21,843 nucleotides of DNA, taken from Thermoplasmata archaeon (GTDB lineage: Archaea > Thermoplasmatota > Thermoplasmata > Lutacidiplasmatales > UBA184). The notes beneath the pieces are model-generated. The model had not been told where the DNA came from. It was given only the letters and a program-made list of their open reading frames with translations, and ran no database searches. The position numbers and the translations under genes are program-made. Location: positions 1 to 21,843 of the forward strand of contig JAKATE010000015.1 of NCBI GenBank assembly GCA_021828085.1. Reading direction: 5' to 3'. Positions 14,255 through 21,066 of the stretch are shown here, in pieces (the first letter of the stretch is position 1; each line of letters starts with the position of its first letter).

Positions 14255-14695
14255 ATGGCGTCGGATGTCCTGCTGAACAACCTCTGGGTGCTCCTCGCCG
14301 CACTGCCGGTCTTCGCCATGACGGCCGCCGTTGGGTTGCTCGAGATCGGAGAGCTGGGCGAGGGCCTCACCCGAAGCCTGTCGAAGACGCTGCGGATCAG
14401 CGGGACGGCGATCGTCGTCATGGCGATCGTCGGTTTCAACCTCGGTTTCGCCGCGACCTGGGACGGGATCATCGGGAACCCCCTCTACTCGAACGGTCTC
14501 CTGCTCGGCGGCGGAAGCGCGGCGGTCCACCAGCTCGGGCTCGAGGCGCTCGGGATCGTCGCGGTGATGGCGACGGTGTTCGCGATGTCGTACGCGACGA
14601 TGTGGGCGATCGGACGACTGTCGGGCGGAGTGACGGTCCCCGCGAACGACGACGCAGCGACCGCCAACCCCCCGGAGCCTGCCGCGGCCCTCTGA
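14255..14695 (+). CDS. Miniature Amt-like membrane protein
   Basis: The 146-residue product has three strongly hydrophobic segments, at about 9-30, 46-68 and 95-120, and a short Ala/Pro-rich tail. The first two, with VGLLEIGELGEG between them and ending in VGFNLGFA, resemble the first helices of Amt ammonium transporters (pattern G-x-x-L-L-E-x-G, then G-F/Y-x-L-x-F-G). The region from about 75 (NPLYSNGLLLGGG, then HQLGLEALGIVAV and a W-A-I-G-R-L helix) resembles the last Amt helix. A complete Amt has about 400 residues and eleven helices, and the middle is absent here with no frameshift. It could be a natural small protein, an Amt remnant from an in-frame deletion, or only convergent similarity. 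No strong TATA-like site is visible; a weak CTCTTTGATC lies about 35 bp upstream. Confidence 0.6.
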   Translation: MASDVLLNNLWVLLAALPVFAMTAAVGLLEIGELGEGLTRSLSKTLRISGTAIVVMAIVGFNLGFAATWDGIIGNPLYSNGLLLGGGSAAVHQLGLEALGIVAVMATVFAMSYATMWAIGRLSGGVTVPANDDAATANPPEPAAAL

Positions 14696-14747
14696 CCCGC
14701 TCCGCGAGCCCTCCCGCGCGCTCCCAGGTCCTCCTTCTCGAGGGCCG

Positions 14748-17126
14748 CTAGCCTTCTTGGTGAGCCCTCGCCGCGCGGGCCGCGTGGCGCGGCTCGGGCT
14801 CGCGCCCCGCCGGCTGCAACGGCCGAGGGAGCACTGGGGCCTCAGGAATGGGGAGGCGGACCGGGCGCCGGAGCAGCCGGAAGGCCCGCTGGTGATGGTG
14901 CGCGGCGAGGGGGCGACCGGAAAGGAGGCGATAGCGCGCCTCCGCCGGCCGGACCTCCACCTCGATGCGCCGTCCCCGGAACGCCATCCGGAAGCGCAGC
15001 CGCTCGAGCCCCCGGGGGAGGCGGGGGGCGAAGCGGAGCGCCCCCCCTTCGACCCGCATCCCTCCAAGCCCCGGGACCGTGGCGAGCCAGCTGCCCGCGA
15101 GCGCGGCCATGTGCAGGCCATCCCGGACGTTGTGCTCGTAGTCGTGGAGATCGATGAACGTGGACTCGGCGAGGTAGTCGTACGCCAGGTCGGGATGCCC
15201 CACCTCGGCGGCCAGGACCGCCTGGGTGGAGGCGGAGAGCGAGGAGTCGCGCACCGTGAGGCCCTCGTAGTACTCGAAGGCCCGCCGCTTTTCCTCGGGG
15301 GTGAACTCCCCGCTCCTCAGGTGGAGCGCCAGGACCACGTCCGCCTGCTTGACCACCTGCTTCCGGTAGAGGTGGAAGTACGGGAAATGAAGGAGGAGCG
15401 GATAGTCCCCCGGCCGCATGGCGGAGAAGTCCCAGCGCTCGTGCTGGGTGAAGTTCTGCGACTCCGAGTGGACGCGGAGCGACCGGTCGAACGGCACCAT
15501 CATGGCGTCGGCCGCCTTGAGCCACTCCGCGGGCTCCCCGGGGGAGACCCCGAGCTCGCGGGCGCGCGCGGGGGACCGGCCGACCGCAGCCGCGGCGGAG
15601 CGAAGGTTGTGCCGGGCCATCAGGTTCGTGTAGAGGTTGTTGTCGGCGAGGGCGTTGTACTCGTTGGGCCCGGTGACCCCGTCGATCCGGAAGCGCCCCT
15701 CCCGGTCGAAGGTCCCCAGGGAGCGCCAGAGGCGCGCCGTCTCGACGAGCAGCTCGAGCCCGTAGTCCCGTTCGAACTCGGGGTCCTCCACGGCCTCCTG
15801 GTAGCGGACCACCGCGTCGGCGATGTCGGCGTCGATGTGGAAGGCGGCCGTGCCGGCCGGCCAGTAGCCGGAGCACTCGACCCCCCGGAGGGTGCGCCAG
15901 GGGAAGGCGGCGCCCTTGAGCCCCAGGACGCGCGCGCGCTCCCGGGCCAGCGCCAACGTGGAATGCCGCCAGCCCAGCGCGGAAGGGACGAGGGCGGGAA
16001 AGGTGTAGGTGAGCGCGTGGAGGACGAAGGTCTCCATGTCCCAGAAGCTGTGGCCCTCGTAGCCCGGACCCGTGAGCCCTTTCGCCGGGATCGGCCGCCC
16101 CTCGGCCCGCGCGGAGGCCTGCAGCAGATGGAAGAGGGCGAACCGGACCCCCTGCTGGAGCTCCGGGTCGCCGTCGATCTCCACGTCGGCGGCCTCCCAG
16201 AAGTCCTCGAGGTAGCGCCGTTGCCGGTCCACCAGCGCCTCCCAGCCCGTGTGGACCGCCTCGGCGAGGGCCCCGTCCACCTGGTCGCGCAGGGCGGGGA
16301 TGGACCGGGCGCTCGACCAGCCGTAGGCGAGGAACTTGGTGATCTCGAGGGAGCGGCGTCGTGGCAGGTCGATGGTCACCGTGACGCGTCCGAGGTCCCC
16401 CTCCGCCTCGCTCTCGGTGGAGATCCCCCGAGGCCCGCGGAACCTGTGGCCCATGGCCGCGGCGACCCTGAGCCCGGAGCGCGGGGCCGAGTGGACGAGA
16501 ACGATCCGGTCCTCCCGGTGGCCGACATACTCGGACGCCAGGGTGATTGGCGTCGCGAGGCCGGCCCGGGGGTCCGCCGTCCCGGCCGGAAGCTTCTCGT
16601 TGGCCACGAGCTCGGACTGGACCACGATGCGCGCCTCCGCGTCGACCGGCTCGACCTCGTAGCGGATCGCGGCGATGGCCCGCTGGGCGAAGGAGACGAA
16701 GCGGGTGGAGCGGACCTGGACGGTCTTCCCCGCCGGGGAGGTCCACTCGAGCTCCCGGCGGAGCGTGCCGGCCCGCAGGTCGAGGAGGCGCCGGTGCCAG
16801 CGCAGACGGCCGTACCTGAGGTCGAAGGGTTCATCGTCCACGAGGAGACGGAGGATCTTTCCGTTGGTGACGTTCACCAGCGTGTCGGCGGTCTCCGGAT
16901 AACCGAACCCGCTCTCGGCGTAGGGGAGGGTACGCGTCTCGTAGAACCCGTTGAGGTAGGTCCCCGGGATCCCGTGGGGCTCCCCCTCGTCCAGGTTGCC
17001 GCGCAGTCCGATGTGCCCGTTGGAGAGGGCGAAGAGCGATTCGCTCTGGGGGAGGACCTGGAGATCGAGACCCTTCTCCCGCAGCGACCACGGGTCGACC
17101 TCGTAGAACGCCGGGTGCTCGATCAT
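14748..17126 (-). CDS. Glycoside hydrolase family 65 phosphorylase
   Basis: The 792-residue enzyme belongs to GH65, which phosphorolyses alpha-glucosides such as trehalose, maltose or kojibiose with inversion to give beta-glucose 1-phosphate. The N-terminal beta domain starts at FYEVDPW and includes SLFALSNGHIGLRGN and GTYLNGFYE. The catalytic (alpha/alpha)6 barrel shows GYEGHSFWDMETF, then FPWRTLRGVECSGYWPAGTAAFHI and GVTGPNEYNAL with the general-acid Glu489. VVKQADVVLAL and DSSLSASTQAV follow. The C-terminal beta part has GGALRFAPRLPRGLERLRF. The substrate cannot be read from sequence. ATG 17126 overlaps the stop of the HAD gene, so product and user of beta-glucose 1-phosphate are made together. 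The pair resembles mycobacterial Rv3401/Rv3400, suggesting transfer from actinobacteria. Confidence 0.92.
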   Translation of the reverse strand: MIEHPAFYEVDPWSLREKGLDLQVLPQSESLFALSNGHIGLRGNLDEGEPHGIPGTYLNGFYETRTLPYAESGFGYPETADTLVNVTNGKILRLLVDDEPFDLRYGRLRWHRRLLDLRAGTLRRELEWTSPAGKTVQVRSTRFVSFAQRAIAAIRYEVEPVDAEARIVVQSELVANEKLPAGTADPRAGLATPITLASEYVGHREDRIVLVHSAPRSGLRVAAAMGHRFRGPRGISTESEAEGDLGRVTVTIDLPRRRSLEITKFLAYGWSSARSIPALRDQVDGALAEAVHTGWEALVDRQRRYLEDFWEAADVEIDGDPELQQGVRFALFHLLQASARAEGRPIPAKGLTGPGYEGHSFWDMETFVLHALTYTFPALVPSALGWRHSTLALARERARVLGLKGAAFPWRTLRGVECSGYWPAGTAAFHIDADIADAVVRYQEAVEDPEFERDYGLELLVETARLWRSLGTFDREGRFRIDGVTGPNEYNALADNNLYTNLMARHNLRSAAAAVGRSPARARELGVSPGEPAEWLKAADAMMVPFDRSLRVHSESQNFTQHERWDFSAMRPGDYPLLLHFPYFHLYRKQVVKQADVVLALHLRSGEFTPEEKRRAFEYYEGLTVRDSSLSASTQAVLAAEVGHPDLAYDYLAESTFIDLHDYEHNVRDGLHMAALAGSWLATVPGLGGMRVEGGALRFAPRLPRGLERLRFRMAFRGRRIEVEVRPAEARYRLLSGRPLAAHHHQRAFRLLRRPVRLPIPEAPVLPRPLQPAGREPEPRHAARAARAHQEG

Positions 17127-17875
17127 GCTCTCCCCAGGAGCTCGGAGAGGTCCGAGACGACGACCGTCGCCCCGTGGCGGTAGAGCTCCCGGGTCTGCCC
17201 CACCCGGTCGACCCCCACGACTGAGAGGAAGCGGCCGGCCCGCCCCGCCTCGACGCCCGCGAGGGCATCCTCGAAGATGGCGGCGGACCCCGGGGGGATC
17301 CCGAGCCGACGGGCGGCCGCGAGGTAGGTGTCCGGGGCCGGTTTCCCCCGGAGGTGCTCTCGGCGGGCGCCCACCCCGTCCACGACGGTCTCGAAGAGAG
17401 CGTCGAGGCCGGCCGAGCGCAAGACCTCCCGGCAGTTGGTGCTCGAGGAGACCACGGCGCGGGGGACCCCGAGGGCCCGCAGCCGTCGGACGTAGCGGAC
17501 CGAGCCCGGATAGGCGCGCACCCCCCGCCGCCGCAGGAGCTCCAAGACGAGACGGTTCTTCCGGTTCCCCAGGCCGCAGACGCTCTCCCGCCCCGGCGGG
17601 TCCCCCGGGGTGCCCTCGGGAAGTCGGATCCCCCTCGCCTGGAGGAAGGAACGCACGCCATCGTAGCGCGGCTTCCCGTCCAGGTACTCATCGTAGTCCT
17701 CCTTCCGGTCGAAGGGGCGGAACGGCGCCCGGTGGCGCCGGGCCCAGTCCTGGAGGAATCCATCGAACATCTCCTTCCAGGCCTGGGCGTGGAGCTCGGC
17801 GGTCCGCGTCAGGACGCCGTCGAGGTCGAACAGGCACGCGCGCACTTCAGCCGGTAGGCCGGGCGCCCGGGGCAA
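17123..17875 (-). CDS. Beta-phosphoglucomutase-family HAD phosphatase/mutase
   Basis: It probably converts beta-glucose 1-phosphate to glucose 6-phosphate. The HAD motif CLFDLDGVLT carries the nucleophile Asp and the acid/base Asp (residues 17 and 19). TAELHAQAWKEMFD and the insert FDRKEDYDEYLDGKPR-DGVRSFL follow, then GLGNRKN, VVSSSTNCREVL, GKPAPDTYL and AIFEDALAGVEAG with VVGVDRVGQ. These segments closely match actinobacterial proteins encoded next to GH65 enzymes. The stop overlaps the GH65 ATG. The frame is open up to ATG 18022, but those extra 49 residues are low-complexity. TTG 17875 gives 250 residues and the short N-terminus usual for this group, and GTG 17845 is another candidate. 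I see no clear TATA site, so the true start is unresolved. Confidence 0.88.
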   Translation of the reverse strand: MPRAPGLPAEVRACLFDLDGVLTRTAELHAQAWKEMFDGFLQDWARRHRAPFRPFDRKEDYDEYLDGKPRYDGVRSFLQARGIRLPEGTPGDPPGRESVCGLGNRKNRLVLELLRRRGVRAYPGSVRYVRRLRALGVPRAVVSSSTNCREVLRSAGLDALFETVVDGVGARREHLRGKPAPDTYLAAARRLGIPPGSAAIFEDALAGVEAGRAGRFLSVVGVDRVGQTRELYRHGATVVVSDLSELLGRA

Positions 17876-18139
17876 GGAGGTCCCGGGAGCCTCTCTCTTG
17901 GAGAGACCCGGCTTCGCTCTCTCCGGCGGTCTTGTCCGAAGGCGGGGTCGGGAAATGTCGGGGGTGGGCGAAAGACCGTGGCGTCCTCGGATCAGGCGCG
18001 AATCCTTCCGTCTTGTCCTCATCGCTGTGGACCTTCCGCCGGGACGTTCCTGGGGCCTCCCGCGGGGGGGGCCGGGCCCGTACCCTGGGAGGGCCAGGGA
18101 CGTTCCGTTGAAAACGCCGGCGGCGAACGGTCCGCCGGT

Positions 18140-18448
18140 TCAGCTGTCGTCGGAGAACATGAGGCCCATGCCCTGCGCCGAGAGCTCCTCTTCCTCCTTG
18201 AAGCGGGCGTGGAGCTTCTCGGCGAGCATCCCTTCGGCCTTGGAGACGAGCGGCGGGAGCTTGCTGTCCGCGTGGGCCATGGCCGTCTCAGCCCCTTCCA
18301 TGTAGAGATAGGTCTCCCCCGGAGTGCCTCCGAGGGGGGCGGCGTCGCGCAGGATCCGGGTCTGGCGCCAGAGAAGGTCGTCCTGGGTCAGCGCCTGCTC
18401 AACGGCCGCACGGTTCGCCGCGCTCACCACGTAGATCCGCCAGGCCAT
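18140..18448 (-). CDS. Unknown 102-residue acidic protein
   Basis: I do not recognise a family. The predicted order is a strand (WRIYVVSA), a helix (RAAVEQALTQDD), a loop (ILRDAAPLGGTPG), a strand (ETYLYMEG), a helix (AETAMAHADSKL), a long helix rich in Lys and Glu (SKAEGMLAEKLHARFKEEEE), and a tail ending in FSDDS. This could be a small alpha/beta, ferredoxin-like protein, but that is a guess. There is no membrane segment and no Cys. ATG 18448 is chosen because a minus-strand AT-rich site (GAAATACC) lies about 24 bp upstream, suggesting a leaderless mRNA. The reading frame stays open further upstream but overlaps the nucleoside phosphorylase gene. It lies 41 bp downstream of that gene on the same strand. 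Confidence 0.65.
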   Translation of the reverse strand: MAWRIYVVSAANRAAVEQALTQDDLLWRQTRILRDAAPLGGTPGETYLYMEGAETAMAHADSKLPPLVSKAEGMLAEKLHARFKEEEELSAQGMGLMFSDDS

Positions 18449-18466
18449 GGCCGCGCCACCGGGGCT

Positions 18467-18476
18467 GGGTATTTCG
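18467..18476 (-). promoter_or_regulatory. TATA-like element for the 102-residue protein
   Basis: On the minus strand, CGAAATACCC lies between the phosphorylase stop and the ATG at 18448, with its centre about 24 bp before that ATG. This fits a leaderless transcript separate from the upstream gene. Confidence 0.4.
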
Positions 18477-18489
18477 GTCTTTCCCGGGG

Positions 18490-19305
18490 CTAGGAACGGG
18501 CGGACCGCTCCCCAGCGGGTGTCCGCAAGCGGGCCCCAGCCCCGCAGTCGGGCAGGACCTCGATCACGGCCTCGGCGAGGGAGAGGATCGGCTTCTCCGC
18601 CAGGTGGAAGCTCGGCCGCCAACGGGGATAGAGGTGGTCCGAGACGGTGAACACCGCCGCGGCTTCGATCCCCCGGTAGCGCGCCACCGCGAAGAGGGCG
18701 GAGGCCTCCATCTCCACGGTCAGGATCCCCTCCTGAGCGTACGACCGCGCCTCCCTCCGAGTCTCCCGATAGATCGCGTCCACGGTCCAGGAGGGCCCGG
18801 ACCTCAGAGCGAGGCCTCTCACCCGCAGCCCTCGAGCCAGCTCCCGCGTGAGGGAGCCCGGCGGCCGCGCGAAGCGAGCCGTCCGGGCGTAGTGGTAGGA
18901 GGTCCCCTCGTCGCGAAGCGCGCGGCTGCACAGGACGCTCTCCCCCGAGGCGAGCCGGGGGGAGAGCGCGCCGGCGTAGCCCACCGAGACGATCCGTCTC
19001 GCGCCCCGGTCCACCATCTCCTCGACGTGGATGGCGAGCGCCGGCGCCCCCACGGGACAGAGGCTCACGCGGACGGTCCGGGACCCGCGGCCCACCGTGA
19101 AGGAGCTCTCGTTCCCCGGGGCCTGCGCCCTCGTCCCCTCCAGATCGCGACGGAGCCCTCCGAAGAGGGCGCGGGAGAAGACCACCACCTGCCGTGCGGG
19201 GACCGGGGAGACGTCGCGGCCCCGCTGGCGGAGGTAGCGGTGGAAGTCCCGGGGGGTGAAGAGCGAGGGTTCCCGGTGCTTACCGGGCCGTTGAGGGAAA
19301 GGCAT
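18490..19305 (-). CDS. Nucleoside phosphorylase (uridine phosphorylase/PNP type I family)
   Basis: The 271-residue protein belongs to the PNP/UDP family, which splits nucleosides with phosphate to give a base and ribose 1-phosphate. Evidence in order: LCPVGAPALAIHVEEMVDRGARRIVSVGYAGAL (81-114), with phosphate and sugar contacts. Then come DEGTSYHYAR (132-141), the phosphorylase-specific VEMEASALFAVARYRGI (197-213) with the purine- or pyrimidine-contacting Glu, and VSDHL (221-225) with the catalytic Asp. The first 40 residues (FTPRDFHRYLRQRG) match archaeal relatives annotated as uridine phosphorylase. Specificity cannot be decided from sequence. ATG 19305 lies about 28 bp after a minus-strand AT-rich site (GTAAACTCC), so the mRNA may be leaderless. 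Ribose 1-phosphate from this enzyme could feed archaeal nucleoside degradation. Confidence 0.88.
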   Translation of the reverse strand: MPFPQRPGKHREPSLFTPRDFHRYLRQRGRDVSPVPARQVVVFSRALFGGLRRDLEGTRAQAPGNESSFTVGRGSRTVRVSLCPVGAPALAIHVEEMVDRGARRIVSVGYAGALSPRLASGESVLCSRALRDEGTSYHYARTARFARPPGSLTRELARGLRVRGLALRSGPSWTVDAIYRETRREARSYAQEGILTVEMEASALFAVARYRGIEAAAVFTVSDHLYPRWRPSFHLAEKPILSLAEAVIEVLPDCGAGARLRTPAGERSARS

Positions 19306-19328
19306 GAGGAGACGGCGACCTTGCCCGG

Positions 19329-19338
19329 GAGTTTACGG
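19329..19338 (-). promoter_or_regulatory. TATA-like element for the nucleoside phosphorylase gene
   Basis: On the minus strand the sequence CCGTAAACTC is an isolated AT-rich site about 28 bp before ATG 19305, consistent with a leaderless transcript. Confidence 0.4.
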
Positions 19339-19409
19339 TTGCTATCCGGTCGGGCATCCTCGCTCCCGCCACCGACAACGCTCTTGAGGGGTCTCCCGCT
19401 CGCCGGGGC

Positions 19410-20240
19410 ATGGCCGTCTCGACGAGTTGGACCTCCACCTTCCCGCTCGTCGCCCCGTCCCTTCCCGGCAGCGTGCTCCTGCTCGGGGTGGCCCATGTGA
19501 TCGATCTCAAGGCCCCGCTCCAGCGAGTACTTGCGGAGTACTCCCCCACCGCTGTGGCGGTCGAACTGGACCCGGAGCGGGCGCAGGCGATGAAGGAGCG
19601 GCAGGCGGAGCTCGCTCTCCCGCCCGAGCAGCGCAAGCCCCGGGCGAAGGGGGGTCCACTGCTCTTCCGCCTCTGGGCGCACCTGCAAGAACGTCTCGCC
19701 GGCAGTATGGGGGTGCTCCCCGGCTCGGAGATGCTCGAGGTGGCCGAGTTCGCGAGAGGGGCGGGGCTTCCCACCTACCTCATCGATGACCCGATCCGCC
19801 AGACGGCGCCTCGCCTGCTCGCCTCCCTCTCACGCAAGGAGCGCCTCCGGCTCCTGCTTTCGACGCTCGCGGCCTTCCTCCTCCCCCTGGGCTGGTTCCG
19901 CGGGAGCGTGGAGGAGTACGCCCAGCAGCGGGGGGAGCTCCTCGAGACGCTCCGGAGGAGCTATCCCGGGCTCGCCCGGGTGCTCGTGGACGAACGGAAC
20001 GAGCACATGGCCCAGCGACTGACCTGGCTCTCGCACGAGACCCCCCGCCTGGCGGTGGCGCTGGGCGATGCGCACCTTCCCGGCATCTCCGAGCTCCTCC
20101 GGCGCGCCGGAGTGAACGTGCGGCTGCTCCACCTGGAGGAGCTCACCCGTCCGGCGGAGAACCCCCCGGGGGGACCATCGTCAGCTGGCGCCCCCGGATC
20201 TCCTGCAGGGACCGGAGGAGCGCCTCCCCCACCTGGGTGA
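19410..20240 (+). CDS. TraB-family protein
   Basis: The 276-residue protein matches the TraB/PrgY family (pheromone shutdown-related), present in many archaea with no settled function. Family marks are LLLGVAHVIDLKAPLQRVL (about 23-41), AVAVELDPERAQAM (about 48-61) and LPTYLIDDPIRQTAPRL. Near residues 192-202 is VLVDERNEHMAQRL, and near 217-224 is ALGDAHLPGISELL. The ERN-x-x-M-A and G-D-A-H-x-x-G patterns are the conserved putative active-site parts. A hydrophobic stretch (LLLSTLAAFLLPLGWF) may be a membrane segment, weaker than the C-terminal helices of full-length relatives. Beyond EELTRP the C-terminus is Gly/Pro/Ala-rich and overlaps the convergent Mrp gene by 98 bp, so the last 30 residues carry little family signal. 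Confidence 0.85.
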   Translation: MAVSTSWTSTFPLVAPSLPGSVLLLGVAHVIDLKAPLQRVLAEYSPTAVAVELDPERAQAMKERQAELALPPEQRKPRAKGGPLLFRLWAHLQERLAGSMGVLPGSEMLEVAEFARGAGLPTYLIDDPIRQTAPRLLASLSRKERLRLLLSTLAAFLLPLGWFRGSVEEYAQQRGELLETLRRSYPGLARVLVDERNEHMAQRLTWLSHETPRLAVALGDAHLPGISELLRRAGVNVRLLHLEELTRPAENPPGGPSSAGAPGSPAGTGGAPPPPG

Positions 20241-21000
20241 GGGCCTCGCCGGTATACTCCTCGAGGCGGCCGGCATCGCCGAGCTCGGAGATCCGCGGGT
20301 CGATGGGGAGCTCCCCGAGCAGCCGGGTGTCGTACTCCTCGGCGAGCGCGCTCCCGCGTTCCGGGCCGAAGGGTCGGAGGACCTCCCCGCACTTCGGGCA
20401 AACGACGCTGGCCATGTTCTCGACGATCCCGAGGAGGGGGATGTGGAGGTCCCGGGCCATGTTCATCGCTTTCCGGACGATGAGCCCGGAGAGCTCCTGC
20501 GGGGTGGAGACGAAGACCATCCCGTCGAGCGGGACGGTCTGGAAGACGGTCAACGGGACGTCGGAGGTCCCGGGGGGCATGTCGAGGAGGAGGAAGTCCA
20601 GCGCCCCCCAGTTGACCCCCCCGAAGAACTGCATGATGAGGCGGGTGACGAGCGGGCCGCGCCAGATGACCGGCGTCGAGCTCTCCTCCACCAGGAACTG
20701 GCTCGACACCACGGAGATCCCGCCGGGGCTATGCGCCGGCTCGATCCCTTCGCCGTGATCGGAGAGGGGGCCCTTGAGCCCCAGGAGCTTCGGGATGGAC
20801 GGGCCGGTGATGTCGGCATCGAGCAGACCGACGCGCTTGCCCTGGCGGGCGAGCTCGCAGGCGAGGAGGGCGGCCACGGAGGACTTGCCCACCCCTCCCT
20901 TCCCGCTCCCGACTGCGATGACGGCGCCGAGCTGGCCCTTCGGCAGGCGTTGCAGGGGGCTCCCCGGTGTACCGGGCCGTCGGCCGGGGGTTCCCGCCAT
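20143..21000 (-). CDS. Mrp/Nbp35-family Fe-S cluster carrier ATPase
   Basis: The 285-residue P-loop ATPase carries Fe-S clusters to apoproteins in the cytosol. The deviant Walker A motif is AVGSGKGGVGKSSVAALLA, with the first Lys typical of MinD/Mrp proteins. RVGLLDADITGPSIPKLLG, VIWRGPLVTRLIMQFF, LDFLLLDMPPGTSDVPLTV and VSTPQELSGLIVRKAMNMA follow in the usual Mrp order. CPKC in SVVCPKCGEV is the cluster-binding pair. Three in-frame starts lie close together: GTG 21009, ATG 21006 and ATG 21000. The last is preferred because it is 26 bp from the centre of the TATA box at 21022-21030, giving a leaderless mRNA. The short N-terminal extension is Gly/Pro/Arg-rich. The 3' end overlaps the convergent TraB gene. 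Confidence 0.92.
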   Translation of the reverse strand: MAGTPGRRPGTPGSPLQRLPKGQLGAVIAVGSGKGGVGKSSVAALLACELARQGKRVGLLDADITGPSIPKLLGLKGPLSDHGEGIEPAHSPGGISVVSSQFLVEESSTPVIWRGPLVTRLIMQFFGGVNWGALDFLLLDMPPGTSDVPLTVFQTVPLDGMVFVSTPQELSGLIVRKAMNMARDLHIPLLGIVENMASVVCPKCGEVLRPFGPERGSALAEEYDTRLLGELPIDPRISELGDAGRLEEYTGEALTQVGEALLRSLQEIRGRQLTMVPPGGSPPDG

Positions 21001-21020
21001 GTACATCACGATTTACGAGC

Positions 21021-21030
21021 GGTATATATC
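21021..21030. promoter_or_regulatory. Shared divergent TATA box
   Basis: GGTATATATC is a nearly palindromic TATA box between two divergent genes. On the minus strand it lies 26 bp from ATG 21000 of the Mrp gene. On the plus strand it predicts initiation near 21052, about 15 bases before TTG 21067 of the acyl-CoA synthetase. Confidence 0.6.
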
Positions 21031-21066
21031 CCGAGACCGCCCCCCGCCCTCCGGGGGAAGCGTACC

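Noticed and set aside
14757..17183. An 808-residue plus-strand open frame opposite the GH65 gene
   Set aside because: The minus-strand frame has complete GH65 motifs. The plus-strand product is low-complexity (Gly, Arg, Pro, Glu, Val) and typical of antisense shadows.
17876..18022. 49-residue N-terminal extension of the HAD enzyme from ATG 18022
   Set aside because: It is low-complexity, with no matching part in the family and no promoter-like site. It is kept only as an alternative start.
20247..20256. GGTATACT, similar to the TATA boxes
   Set aside because: It lies inside the coding end of the Mrp gene with no start codon at the right distance on either strand.
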